Assembly: GCA_023412915.1 (NCBI GenBank)
Contig: JAEZRE010000004.1
Span: 1 to 64,000, forward strand
Length of the DNA stretch: 64,000 nt
Source: Bacillota bacterium
Lineage (GTDB): Bacteria; Bacillota; Clostridia; Acetivibrionales; DTU013
Direction of reading: 5' to 3'
The notes under the pieces were generated by a model. It was not told where the DNA came from. It did not search any database and saw only the letters and a program-made list of their open reading frames with translations. Each line of letters starts with the position of its first letter. The stretch's first letter is position 1. Positions 1 through 9,600 of the stretch are shown one piece after another. Both the position numbers and the translations under genes were made by a program.

Positions 1-3
1 CGG

Positions 4-32
4 TTGACAATACTTCAAGGCTGTTGTATAAT
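4..32 (+). promoter_or_regulatory. sigma-A promoter of tRNA-Leu(CAA)
   Basis: TTGACA at 4-9 and TATAAT at 27-32 are separated by exactly 17 bp. Both hexamers match the vegetative consensus perfectly. The tRNA begins 27 bp after the -10 box. Confidence 0.9.
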
Positions 33-59
33 TCTTTTTGCGGCATTAACGCTATATGT

Positions 60-146
60 GCCGGTGTGATGGAATTGGCAGACGTAGTGGACTCAAAATC
101 CACCGGTAGCGATACCGTGCCGGTTCGAGTCCGGCCACCGGCACCA
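60..146 (+). tRNA. tRNA-Leu, anticodon CAA
   Basis: This is a complete class II tRNA. The acceptor stem GCCGGTG (60-66) pairs with CACCGGC (136-142), followed by discriminator A and an encoded CCA at 144-146. The anticodon stem GTGGA/TCCAC encloses loop CTCAAAA, giving anticodon CAA, which reads UUG. A long variable arm and the T-loop GGTTCGAGTCC are visible, as expected for tRNA-Leu. Confidence 0.96.
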
Positions 147-164
147 TAATAAAAGTCAAATATG

Positions 165-203
165 AATGTCATGCGGTGAAAACCGCATGACATTTATATT
201 TTT
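165..203. terminator. Terminator between tRNA-Leu and the histidine kinase gene
   Basis: A perfect 13-bp stem (165-177 with 182-194) closes a GAAA tetraloop and is followed by a T-rich tract. It ends the tRNA transcript. As it lies between converging genes, it may also stop the kinase transcript from the other strand. Confidence 0.85.
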
Positions 204-241
204 CGGGGATGTCAACCCTTGAAACGCCCGTCCATATTCTC

Positions 242-1534
242 CTATGCAGTGGCCTGAAAAATAAACCAACCGTCCTTGACTGAAAACTGGAATACGCCGC
301 CATGCTTTTCAACGATATGTGCCATGCTTTTTGTGCCAAAACCATGCCCCTGTTCTTTTGATACAGGCAGACCCTGATGGAATGTCGGTTCTGTCCGGTA
401 GCTGTTGCGGAGGTCAATGCACAGCTTGTTATTCTTGGAATACACACGCAGGCGTATGAGGCGTTTATTGCTGTCAGGTATATGTTCCGAGGCTTGTATG
501 GCGTTCTCCAAAGCGTTTGACAAAAGCGAACAAAGCTCGGTGTCACTAAACGGAAGCGAGTCAGGTAGCTTCGCATCTATCGTCAACAGGATTTCCGACT
601 GTTTTGCTTTGGTGGCAAAGGCAGACAAAATCAGATTGACAGTTTCATTTTCGCAAAAGCGTATAGGCGTGATGGCATCCATGTCGGACTGGGCAGTCTG
701 CAGATATTCTCTGATCTCCTCGATGCGTTCACTTGAGGCCAACCCCTGTAAAAGAGAGATATGGTGGCGCATATCATGCCGATAGGACGCGGCGTTCTGC
801 TGCAGCTGCCGGAGGGAAGAAAACTCTTTCTGCGCCAGTCGAAACTGCGCATCCAGCATATCACGCTCTCTTTGGAGGGTTGCCTGTTTTTGCGTCTCAG
901 AGTAGTAAAGGATGACGAACAAAAAATAGAAAACAGATATTGTCGAGGGCATGAACTGTACCGCCCATTTTATGCCGCGGTATAACACATCGGTGTAAAT
1001 GGTGGTAGTGTAGTCGAAAAGATAGTAAAAAAGCGGTACCCCGCCTAAAAATAAGCAAGATTTAGCGGACATCTCCATAAGCTGCCGGATGGACCCGGCT
1101 ACATATCTTTTCAGAATAAAATAGGACAAAAATACAGCCGCAATATAAAAAATGTGGTCTGCAAGTCTGCTGTCCAAGGCGGCTCCCGCAAGGAAACCGA
1201 CCCATCGCGGCGCTTGACAGCAAAGATAGCCGGAAAGCACACTGATGGAGGATATAAGCCACGGACGTTTGTAGTAAAGGGAGAATATCAATATCAGCGG
1301 CAGGTGGATAATCAGCGGATACAGCTTTGATGTCAAATCCAAGCCCAAGAGCCACCAACAGGCGGTCTGAACGAAAAGAAAGATAGCACAGAGAAAACCA
1401 ACGATAAGCCTGTTTTTCCGCGTGAGCTCTATTCCTGCAAAGAGAACCGACACCGCTATACCAAAGACTAAAGAAAATCCAAATCGTAGGAGGCCTATCA
1501 GTGTTACTAACATATTGAAGGCATCTGCGTCCAT
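242..1534 (-). CDS. AgrC-like GHKL sensor histidine kinase
   Basis: Membrane sensor kinase of a two-component system. The N-terminal half (about residues 8-210) is a series of six or seven hydrophobic segments. A coiled-coil linker follows, then the phosphoacceptor region YRHDMRHHISLLQGL (about residues 248-262) typical of GHKL kinases. The ATPase domain shows an N-box (LLSNALENAIQA) and a glycine-rich GHGFGTKS motif. GGAGGGGG lies 9 bp before the ATG. The gene is 4 bp downstream of its LytTR partner regulator. Kinases of this kind (AgrC, VirS, BlpH) usually sense a peptide, but no agrB/agrD-like gene is visible nearby, so the signal is unknown. Confidence 0.9.
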   Translation of the reverse strand: MDADAFNMLVTLIGLLRFGFSLVFGIAVSVLFAGIELTRKNRLIVGFLCAIFLFVQTACWWLLGLDLTSKLYPLIIHLPLILIFSLYYKRPWLISSISVLSGYLCCQAPRWVGFLAGAALDSRLADHIFYIAAVFLSYFILKRYVAGSIRQLMEMSAKSCLFLGGVPLFYYLFDYTTTIYTDVLYRGIKWAVQFMPSTISVFYFLFVILYYSETQKQATLQRERDMLDAQFRLAQKEFSSLRQLQQNAASYRHDMRHHISLLQGLASSERIEEIREYLQTAQSDMDAITPIRFCENETVNLILSAFATKAKQSEILLTIDAKLPDSLPFSDTELCSLLSNALENAIQASEHIPDSNKRLIRLRVYSKNNKLCIDLRNSYRTEPTFHQGLPVSKEQGHGFGTKSMAHIVEKHGGVFQFSVKDGWFIFQATA

Positions 1535-1538
1535 TTAA

Positions 1539-2264
1539 TTATTCCCCCTCCATTTGATAAGCCAGATACTGTTGCCTGACTTCTCTCGCCTTGCCCTGCG
1601 CAACAGGAATGGAGGAAAGAGTCTGTAAGGTAACCTGACGATTTTCAATAGTTTCCACATACTGCATATTCAAAATATAGGAGCGGTGAGTTTTAATAAA
1701 ACAGCTATATTTCAGCAGGTTGTCGCAAACAGTTGAAAAGGATTCCATACATTCGATGACCTTGCCGGAGCGCAGGTGATACAGCACATTTCTGCCGATG
1801 ACCTCGGCAAAAGCCAAATTGGAAATCAGTATTTTTTGAATACCTTCATTACTCTTTACGATAACCGCGTCCTCATCTTTTTTGGCATTGATCTGCTCCA
1901 GCATCTCGTCAAAGGTGAAGAACAGCTTTTCCTTTGAGATCGGTTTCAGTACATAGTTGATAGCTTTTACCGAATAGCTTTCCAAGGCAAATTCAGTCGA
2001 GGAGGTAAAGAATAAAACCGGTGCGGTTTTGTCAAAACCACGGATTTCCTTTGCGACATCAATGCCCGTAAAGCCCGGCATAATAATATCCAGACAATAT
2101 ATATCAAACCGCTTTCCTTTTTTCAGGGCTGAAACCAAATCAAAGCCGTTCGGAAAGACGGCGTATTCACAGCTTAAATGTTTTGATGTTCGGTACAGGT
2201 CTATAAGCCGTACCATATTGGACAGCTCGTTAAAATTGTCGTCACAGACCGCAATCTGCAACAT
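1539..2264 (-). CDS. LytTR-family response regulator
   Basis: Cytoplasmic transcription regulator paired with the kinase downstream. The receiver domain (about residues 1-125) has the acidic pair in AVCDD, the phosphoacceptor Asp in YCLDIIMPG, a conserved Ser/Thr in FFTSS and the Lys in VLKPIS. The C-terminal half is a LytTR DNA-binding domain (FIKTHRSYILNMQYVETIE). The ATG at 2264 has GGAGG 7 bp upstream; an in-frame GTG at 2270 overlaps the ribosome site and is less likely. The regulator is divergent from the envelope operon at 2459. The 21-bp-spaced direct repeat at 2338-2368 is a likely LytTR binding site, so it may control that operon, itself, or both. Confidence 0.92.
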   Translation of the reverse strand: MLQIAVCDDNFNELSNMVRLIDLYRTSKHLSCEYAVFPNGFDLVSALKKGKRFDIYCLDIIMPGFTGIDVAKEIRGFDKTAPVLFFTSSTEFALESYSVKAINYVLKPISKEKLFFTFDEMLEQINAKKDEDAVIVKSNEGIQKILISNLAFAEVIGRNVLYHLRSGKVIECMESFSTVCDNLLKYSCFIKTHRSYILNMQYVETIENRQVTLQTLSSIPVAQGKAREVRQQYLAYQMEGE

Positions 2265-2337
2265 AAGCACTCCTCCAATTCTTTATTATTCTATTTATCC
2301 ATTGTAACTTTACCATAAAAATAGAAAATCCGAAACT

Positions 2338-2368
2338 ATGGTTCATGTCGAAAAAACCATGTTTCATG
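2338..2368. promoter_or_regulatory. Candidate LytTR operator (direct repeat, 21-bp period)
   Basis: ATGGTTCATG (2338-2347) and ATGTTTCATG (2359-2368) differ at one base and are offset by exactly 21 bp, two helical turns. LytTR regulators typically bind two short direct repeats with this spacing just upstream of the -35 region. The site lies between the LytTR regulator and the divergent lipoprotein-led operon. I see no convincing -35/-10 pair after it, which would fit an activator-dependent promoter. Confidence 0.6.
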
Positions 2369-2458
2369 CAGCGGACAATTTTTAGTGAATATTTTTTGAT
2401 AGATTTAAATCAATAAATGATCACTATAAACCACTAAACAGAAAATGGAGGATTTGAA

Positions 2459-3082
2459 ATGAAAAAATTATTGGTACTCATGATTGCACTTGTTATGACC
2501 CTGTCTCTCGCAGCCTGCGGCGGAAACGAGGTGGCTACAGAGCCCACTCCTGAAGCACCGGCAACCGATGTATCGGCGCCTGCCGCTACCGCACCTGTCG
2601 CTTCCGCACCTGCCACTTCGGCGCCTGCCGCTTCGGATATCACGCTTGTCAGCAAGGAGGCAAATTTCACCACCCTGCTTGTCCCCAGCGATTTTGGCGA
2701 ATTTTATGACAAAGACGGCTATGCTATAGCTGAGGGCACAAATGCCAGCATTGTCGTAACCCCCACGATAGAACCGGATATAAGAATCGAGGCTATTACC
2801 AAGGACTACATGGTCGGCCTGATGGGGGATACATATTCCAACATCAAGGTGCTAGCCTATGATAACCCTGTTACCATTGCCGGAGTGGACGCCGTATCCT
2901 TCCAGTTCACGGGTGACGGCGCTACAAGCGGCAAAAACAAAACCGTTTGTCACCTTACTTTGTTCTTTTCAATCGAAGGTCAGGACTGTGAGCAGCAGCT
3001 CATCTTTACTTATGACACAGGGGCAAACACTTCGCTCGAGGCTAATCTGGCCGATATTATCAAGAGCATTTCATTGGAGTAA
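2459..3082 (+). CDS. Small exported lipoprotein, function unknown
   Basis: 207 residues. It has a lipoprotein signal peptide (MKKLLVLM..., lipobox LAAC with the lipidated Cys near residue 20), then an Ala/Pro/Thr-rich linker (about residues 25-60) with repeated PA(T/A)SAPA units, then a compact domain of about 145 residues. Ribosome site GGAGG (ATGGAGGATTTGAAATG). It is the first gene of the plus-strand operon facing the LytTR system. I do not recognise the globular domain. By position it is part of the same envelope module as LemA, the DUF2207 protein and the SLH giant protein. Confidence 0.85.
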   Translation: MKKLLVLMIALVMTLSLAACGGNEVATEPTPEAPATDVSAPAATAPVASAPATSAPAASDITLVSKEANFTTLLVPSDFGEFYDKDGYAIAEGTNASIVVTPTIEPDIRIEAITKDYMVGLMGDTYSNIKVLAYDNPVTIAGVDAVSFQFTGDGATSGKNKTVCHLTLFFSIEGQDCEQQLIFTYDTGANTSLEANLADIIKSISLE

Positions 3083-3145
3083 TACTCTTGTGTATCAACG
3101 GCAGGCAAAGCGCTTCATTTTCCGGCCGGGCATACAAGCTGCAAA

Positions 3146-3182
3146 ATGGGCAGATGGACAAAATAGTGGTCTGTCTGCCCAT
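3146..3182. other. Hairpin between lipoprotein gene and lemA
   Basis: ATGGGCAGA (3146-3154) and TCTGCCCAT (3174-3182) form a strong stem in the 127-bp gap. On the plus strand it is followed by A residues, not T, so it is not a standard terminator for the operon. It could be an mRNA-stability or processing element. Confidence 0.5.
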
Positions 3183-3209
3183 AAAAAAATTAACGAGGAG
3201 GACTTTATT

Positions 3210-3764
3210 ATGCTGCCTGCTTTAATCACAATCATTGCCATTGTTACTGTGATTGCACTATGGATCGTCTCTAACCAGCGCAGACTGGTTGTGTTGGATG
3301 AGAATATCAGCAATGCCATGAGCCAGATCGGGGTGCAGCTGTCAAGCCGCTTCGATGCTCTGACGGCTCTTTTGGATTTGGCAAAGGGCTATGCCAGGCA
3401 CGAAAGCGAAACGCTGATTGAGACAATCAAATCGAGAAGAAGCGTGATTACGGCAAAATCCACACCGGATGATGTGCTACGTCAGGAAGGGATTATTTCC
3501 GAAGCCTTGGGCAGGATTGCCATGGTAACGGAGCAATACCCGGAACTAAAGGCAAACCAAACCTATATTAAAACTATGGACGCGGTGCAGACCTTTGAAA
3601 ATATGGTTCGCACCAGCCGCCTGATATACAACGACAGTGTGACCAAGCAAAACCGTGAAATCCGAATGTTCCCGGTCTCCATTATTGCCGGGATGCTGGG
3701 CTTTCGTCAAAGAGAGTATCTTGTGGAGCAGGCTGGCAAGGCGGATATGCCAAGCATGAAATGA
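3210..3764 (+). CDS. lemA: LemA family protein
   Basis: 184 residues starting at the ATG at 3210, preceded by GAGGAGG; the open frame extends upstream but without a ribosome site. One N-terminal transmembrane helix (about residues 3-20) is followed by the all-helical LemA domain, with the family signatures NQRRLVVLDENISNAMSQI near the start and the NDSV...N.EIRMFP region near the end. LemA proteins are membrane-anchored helical bundles of unclear function and are often found beside DUF2207/TPM-type genes, as here. It overlaps the next open frame. Confidence 0.92.
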   Translation: MLPALITIIAIVTVIALWIVSNQRRLVVLDENISNAMSQIGVQLSSRFDALTALLDLAKGYARHESETLIETIKSRRSVITAKSTPDDVLRQEGIISEALGRIAMVTEQYPELKANQTYIKTMDAVQTFENMVRTSRLIYNDSVTKQNREIRMFPVSIIAGMLGFRQREYLVEQAGKADMPSMK

Positions 3765-3772
3765 GGTGTCCT

Positions 3773-5467
3773 ATGCGAAAAAAAGTGCATGGCCTGATTC
3801 TGTGCGTTGTCCTGCTATTTACACTTCCGTTTCCCGTGTTTGCGGCGAATCAGGTGGAAACCATGGATATTCATGCTGTTATTTATGAGGACGGCTCCAT
3901 GTACGTTAAGCAGAGCTGGGAAGGCAATTTTAACGAGGGCACGGAATGCTACATTCCCATGAATTCACCCGACTATCTGACTCTTAGCCGGCTTGCAGTA
4001 TCCGACCCAAACGGCAGCTATGAGACCGTGCAGGATTGGAACATTGACTGGAGCTTTGAAGAAAAGGCAAAAAAATGCGGCATCCAAGCTACAGACAGCG
4101 GGTATGAAATTTGCTTTGGTATCAGCCGGTATGGACAAAACCGCTATGCGATTGAATATAAGCTGGACATGGCGGTGGGCGGTTACAGCGACAGAGATGG
4201 GGCCAACTTTCGATTTGTAAACGACGGTATGAATACAACACCTACCGATGTGAAGATTGAGATTCGGCTGGCGGACGGAACGCCTATCACCGATGAAACC
4301 GCAGACATATGGGGCTTTGGCTATGACGGACAGGTGGAATTTTCAGACGGCGCCATTCTTGCTTACACAGAAAGCCCCATTGCTCCCGAAAACCATGTGA
4401 CGGTACTGTTTTCTCTGGATAAGGGAATCCTGTCCCCATCACGGCAAGAACCGGGCAGCTTTGAAGAAGTAAAAGAAACTGCCTTTAAGGACAGTGATTA
4501 TGATGACACCGTATCCGCCGGCGAGGAAGTATCCACATTTGCAGCGCTTAGCGTGACACTGCTGTCCATCGGACTACCTATCGGGCTGATTATTTTGTTT
4601 TTCAGGATGAAAAAGAAAAGTGCGGAGAAAAAACGGCAACGCTTCTCCGAGCGGTTCGGATATTTCAGGGATATTCCCAACGGGGGTAATCTGAGCGCCA
4701 CCTATTCGCTGGGGCGATTGTTTGATGTGTGTGAAGACGGTGCGATCCTTGCCACAGGAATGCTGCGGCTGATCCAGCTAGGCTGCCTGTCCCCGGTGGA
4801 AACGCAGCAGGTCGGCTTTATGGGCGAAACTAAAGAAACGGTCAGCCTGCGGCTGATGGGCAGTGACCATGGCAAAATGAACGAGTATGACGAGTACCTT
4901 TATACGGTATTGGAGAGCGCGGCCGGTTCGGACGCCACCTTGCAGGCAAAGGAACTGGAACGCTTTGCAAGTCAAAATGACAAGCTGCTGCGAGCCTATA
5001 TACAGAAATGTGACAGCGCAGGCAGAGCGTATTTGAATCGAAAGCTCTGCCTGAAACGGTGGGATATGCCCGCCAAACTCACAGACCTGACGCCCTCCGG
5101 TGAACAGGAACTGGGCGAGCTGATGGGGCTCAAGCGGTATCTGGCGGATTTTTCACTGGTTGCCGAGCGGGGCGTCAAGGAAATGCCGATTTGGCAGGAA
5201 CTGCTGACCTATGCCATGCTGTTTGGCATTGCCGATCAGGTGGCGGAGCAGATGAAAGAGATATATCCTCAAATAACTTCCGAGCTGTCCTATTACAGCC
5301 AAAGTATGGTGACCGCCTATTCCTATCACTACTTGCTTTACAGCAATATGAAGAAAGCAGAAGAGCAACGCGAGCAGGAAAAGCGCAGCGGCGGCGGGGG
5401 AGGATTTGCTTCCCTTGGCGGGGGCGGCGGCTCCATAGGCGGCGGTTCGGGCGGCGGAACAAGATAA
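3773..5467 (+). CDS. DUF2207-type membrane protein with Gly-rich C-terminus
   Basis: About 564 residues. I start it at the ATG at 3773, which has GAGGTG 5 bp upstream; the ATG at 3761 overlaps the lemA stop. A signal peptide (MRKKVHGLILCVVLLF...FAAN) leads an extracytoplasmic beta-rich DUF2207 domain of about 220 residues. A transmembrane helix (about residues 260-280) and a cytoplasmic region of about 280 residues follow. The tail is nearly pure Gly/Ser (GGGGGFASLGGGGGSIGGG), as in many DUF2207 proteins. Function unknown; the pairing with LemA is the most informative context. Confidence 0.9.
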   Translation: MRKKVHGLILCVVLLFTLPFPVFAANQVETMDIHAVIYEDGSMYVKQSWEGNFNEGTECYIPMNSPDYLTLSRLAVSDPNGSYETVQDWNIDWSFEEKAKKCGIQATDSGYEICFGISRYGQNRYAIEYKLDMAVGGYSDRDGANFRFVNDGMNTTPTDVKIEIRLADGTPITDETADIWGFGYDGQVEFSDGAILAYTESPIAPENHVTVLFSLDKGILSPSRQEPGSFEEVKETAFKDSDYDDTVSAGEEVSTFAALSVTLLSIGLPIGLIILFFRMKKKSAEKKRQRFSERFGYFRDIPNGGNLSATYSLGRLFDVCEDGAILATGMLRLIQLGCLSPVETQQVGFMGETKETVSLRLMGSDHGKMNEYDEYLYTVLESAAGSDATLQAKELERFASQNDKLLRAYIQKCDSAGRAYLNRKLCLKRWDMPAKLTDLTPSGEQELGELMGLKRYLADFSLVAERGVKEMPIWQELLTYAMLFGIADQVAEQMKEIYPQITSELSYYSQSMVTAYSYHYLLYSNMKKAEEQREQEKRSGGGGGFASLGGGGGSIGGGSGGGTR

Positions 5468-5491
5468 TTAAAACAAATGGAGGAACTGGTT

Positions 5492-6400
5492 ATGGGCTTA
5501 TTTTCAAAAAAACCACCTTGCCCCATCTGCGGGGGCAAGATTTCGTGGCTTCTGCCTTCGAAAATCGAGGGCGAATACATCTGTGACACTTGCTACGGCA
5601 AGATCGATATGGATGCCGACAAGTCGAGCAATCTGACGATGCAGGGCTTTCGGGACTATCTGGTATTTTACGAGCAAAATCAGCGGCTGAAGGAGCAGTT
5701 TGTAATCTCCGAGCGGATTGACTTCGGCCTTTGGGATACCAAAATCATCTTTGATCACCAGAACAAGCTGTTCTGCATGAGCAAGAACCCGGACAAAACT
5801 ATATTTGAGGGCAATCAGCTGAAATCCTTTACCATTAAAGAGGATAGTGCTCTGCTGTTCGAGGGTTCGGCGGCTGGCATTAAGCGATATACCAGCACCG
5901 TGCCGGAGCGCGCCATGGCCATGGCGCCACAAATCAGCCAGTTTATGATGAACAGGCAGATGGCACGCACTCTTGACAGGATTGATGATGGCAAGGCAAA
6001 CGGGTCGGCGCAGGTACAGTGTTTTGATGTGCCGGAACCCTTCCGGGCGTTTAATGTGGAACTGCGTTTCGACCACCCTTACTGGACTGTTATCAAATGC
6101 GACATGGACGGTCCCCGATTTAATAATACCAACCCCGATGTGAACGACTACCTCCGCTCCTATCAGCGCAACTTGGAGGAAATTGAAAAGCTCATGACCG
6201 CATTCAGGACTGTGGCCTTCCCGGACGCGCCGGAGCAGTCTGTCGGACTTGGCACAGTGGGAACGCAAGCGGTACATACGACCATGGCCCCACCTGCCGA
6301 CGCCATCGAGGAAATCAAGAAATACAAGGCGCTCATGGAGGACGGCATCATTTCCCCGCAGGAATTTGAGGCGAAGAAAAAGCAGCTGCTTGGAATTTGA
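5492..6400 (+). CDS. Zinc-ribbon (DUF4428-like) and SHOCT domain protein
   Basis: 302 residues from the ATG at 5492, with GGAGG 8 bp upstream. The N-terminus has two CxxC pairs (CPICGGK ... CDTCYGK), a treble-clef or zinc-ribbon of the DUF4428 type. The middle is a folded domain with no motif I recognise. The C-terminus (about residues 270-302) is a SHOCT domain (EEIKKYKALMEDGIISPQEFEAKKKQLL), a short helical module common at the ends of bacterial proteins. No signal peptide, so cytoplasmic. Part of the LemA/DUF2207 operon. Confidence 0.88.
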   Translation: MGLFSKKPPCPICGGKISWLLPSKIEGEYICDTCYGKIDMDADKSSNLTMQGFRDYLVFYEQNQRLKEQFVISERIDFGLWDTKIIFDHQNKLFCMSKNPDKTIFEGNQLKSFTIKEDSALLFEGSAAGIKRYTSTVPERAMAMAPQISQFMMNRQMARTLDRIDDGKANGSAQVQCFDVPEPFRAFNVELRFDHPYWTVIKCDMDGPRFNNTNPDVNDYLRSYQRNLEEIEKLMTAFRTVAFPDAPEQSVGLGTVGTQAVHTTMAPPADAIEEIKKYKALMEDGIISPQEFEAKKKQLLGI

Positions 6401-6438
6401 AGAAAATTGCCATATCCATTGGGAAAGGGGGGGATGGC

Positions 6439-6615
6439 ATGACTTATGCCTGCGAGGACTGCGGCTTTTTATTCAGTCGGGCAGGAGAGGTTAAGGAATG
6501 CCCCTCATGCGAGAAAAACCATATTCGTTCTGCCACCAAAGAAGAAGCACAAATGGTGCAGAAGTTTCTGGAAAAAGGAAAACCAACTTTGCGAATTGAA
6601 GAGGAAAAGACATAA
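6439..6615 (+). CDS. Small rubredoxin-like zinc-ribbon protein
   Basis: 58 residues, with two CxxC knuckles (CEDCGFLF and CPSCEKN) 17 residues apart, which should hold one metal ion. The ATG at 6439 follows a GGGGGGG tract; a TTG at 6397 would add 14 residues that look non-homologous. Its stop codon overlaps the start of the giant surface-protein gene (TAATGA), suggesting coupled translation. Function unknown. Confidence 0.75.
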   Translation: MTYACEDCGFLFSRAGEVKECPSCEKNHIRSATKEEAQMVQKFLEKGKPTLRIEEEKT

Positions 6616-9600
6616 TGAACAAACGATTACTGAGTAAGTTACTGGCGCTGTGCATGGTAGTGACCATGCTGCCGGTTTCGGCAATGGCGGAGGAAGCGCA
6701 TACGACCATTGGCACATGCGGGGAAATCATCAGCTTTGCACCGCTCACAGAAACAGAAAAAACCGTTGCCGTCGGCACGACCGCAGAGGACTTGGAACTG
6801 CCCGAAAAACTGACAGCTACGGTGCGGACTGCCATAACCTCTGAAGATACGTCGGTACAAGATTCGGAAAGTTCAGATGAGGATACGTCGGTTGACGATT
6901 TGACAACTGCGCCCATCGACAGCGGCGTAACGGAAGATTCCAGCCAGGATCCCGACAGTTCAGATGAGGATACCGTATCGGGCAATGTAGCGGTTGCGTC
7001 CGCTAGCTCCACAACGGAAGCTTCTATCCGGGATTCCAGCAATGGAGATGAGGATACAGAGGAGGATTCGGTGTCTGCAACCTCCGGCTCTTCCATAGAA
7101 GCAGAAGTTGGTCAGACGAGAAGTACAGAGGAAGTCCCCGACCCTGAATGGGAAGTAAACACCGTGGACATTCCGGTGACATGGGTTTCTACGGACTATG
7201 ATCCGAACACCGAGGGAGATTATGTCTTTACACCGGTGATAGATGACTACACGGTCAGCGCCGAGCTGGCCGAACTGCCGCAGGTCACCGTAACGGTGGA
7301 AGCGGCGGTACCCATGATGCGTGCACTCTTGGGAAGTAGTGGCAGTACAGTAATAGAGGTTAACAATAGTGCGGAAATTGGATATTACATCGAGAATGCG
7401 ACAGGCAACCTGGAGTTGAAGCTTATATCATCCGGCTTTGCCACAGCGTATGTAATGACAACGATTCCCGTGCACATAGGCTACGACATCACAATAGATC
7501 TCAACGGACAGACGATGGCTAACGATAACAGCGGTACTGAAAATGTTATAAGAAAAATTGGCAATGGCAAGCTGACTATTAAAGACAGCAGCGGCGGCAG
7601 CGGAAAAATAACGCGTCCTAAAGGATCCGGTCCTGCAATCTTAAATGAAAGCACGGGTGAGATAATTATTGAGGGCGGCCGTATTGACTCCGTATATGCC
7701 AGCGCTATTGTCAGCAACAATGGCCCGGTGACTTTTAAGGGGGGAGAGATTCTAAATACCGATGGCATTGGTATCCAGTGCGACAATAGTACGGTAACCA
7801 TTGAAGGCGGTGATATTAACAGTACCGGAAATAGTAAAACTACAATTTCTGCAAACATCATAAACGTTTCCGGCGGTATGGTGCAGAATGGCAGCTACCA
7901 AGGCAGTACCTTAGTCGGCAATACAATATCCGTTTCCAGTGGAACAGTAAAGACCGGTACTCCCGATGGTTATGCGATTAAGGGAAATGATGATGCTACT
8001 ATAACGCTTACCGGCGGCACAACCCAGAATATTTCATGGAGTGGCACAGGCATTGCGATTAATCCCGGAACAAGGGGCACAATTAGAATCCCAAGCGGCA
8101 CAGTAACCGTCATAGGCGACGCTATGGCGATGCTTCAAGCCCTTGATTTGAGCGGGTATTCAAATGTGGTCATCAGCGGCAATACAACAAGCGCCGATGA
8201 TACAGGTCTTGTCGTGATTACCTTAGGAGCTCTTGAAGCAGAACTTGACCAATATAAATACGTATTGTTCGAGCCGGGTACCGGACTGACGAAAGAACCC
8301 ATGCCTGAGGCAGTCTTCACTGCCACCGGGCCGAGAGAAGGTACGCTCTCCGGCTTGTCAGCCGGATTGAAGTGTTATATTTTAGACAGAGGAATGTATC
8401 CTGTTGACTCCAGCGAAAACATTAGTCTGTCCAACCTTGAGCCCGGCAACATATTGTTGGTGCGTAAGGGCAATGGCACTACTACAGCAGATTCCGATGC
8501 GCAGACCATTACGATCACCAAGGCGGCAACGCCAACGCTGACGGCAACACAACCCAGCGTCATTGGCGGCAGCGGCAGCATCCCCATGACATCAGCACAT
8601 GAATACAGCACCAACGGCGGAAGCAGTTGGTGCAATGCCTCCGGCGCCGCCACCCTTGCCGCGGGTACTTATCTGGTGCGCGTCAAGTCGGCAGGCACGA
8701 TGCTTGCCTCCGAGAATCAGATCATTACCCTGACTGCCTTTACCGTCACGAAAGAACCCATGCCGGAGGCAACCTTCACTGCCACCGGGCCGAGAAACGG
8801 TACGCTCTCAGGCTTGACAGCCGGATTGAAGTGTTATATTGAAGGCAGAGGGTGGCATCCTATTGACTCCAGCGCAAACATTCCTCTGTCCAACCTTGAG
8901 CCCGGCAATATATTGTTGGTACGTAAGGGCAATGGCACTACTACAGCAGATTCCGATGCGCAGACCATAACGGTCACCAAGGCGGCAACGCCAACGCTGA
9001 CGGCAACACAACCCAGCGTCATTGGCGGCAACGGCAGCATCCCCATGACAACAGCGCATGAATACTGCACCTATGGCGGTAGCAGTTGGAGCAATGCCTC
9101 CGGTGCCGCCACCCTTGCCGCGGGTACTTATCTGGTGCGCGTCAAGGCGGCAGGCACGATGCTTGCCTCCGAGAATCAGAGCATTACCCTGACAGCCTTT
9201 ACCGGCACGAAAGAACCCATGCCGGAGGCAACCTTTTCCGCCACCGGCCCGTATACCGGCATCCTCACCGGCGTGGCCAGCGGAATGAAGTATCGGATTG
9301 GCAGCGGAATAATATGGACTGATATTTCGTCCGGCACAGACATCAACCTGTCCAGTCTTTCTGCATGCACCATCTCGGTGGTGAAGAAAGGCGACGGCAT
9401 TACGACAAGCGATTCCAATGCGCAGACCATAACGGTCACCAAGGCGGCAACGCCAACGCTGACGGCAACACAACCCAGCGTCATTGGCGGCAGCGGCAGC
9501 ATCCTCATGACAGCAGAGCATGAATATAGCGACGACGGAAGCAGTTGGAGCAATGCCACCGGCGCCACCATCCTTGCCGCGGGTACTTATCTGGTGCGCG

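Noticed and set aside
2859..3209. N-terminal extension of LemA from the longest open frame
   Set aside because: It overlaps the lipoprotein gene out of frame and lacks a ribosome site; GAGGAGG precedes the internal ATG at 3210.
5504..6277. 257-codon minus-strand frame opposite the zinc-ribbon/SHOCT gene
   Set aside because: Antisense shadow of a gene with a good ribosome site and recognisable domains.
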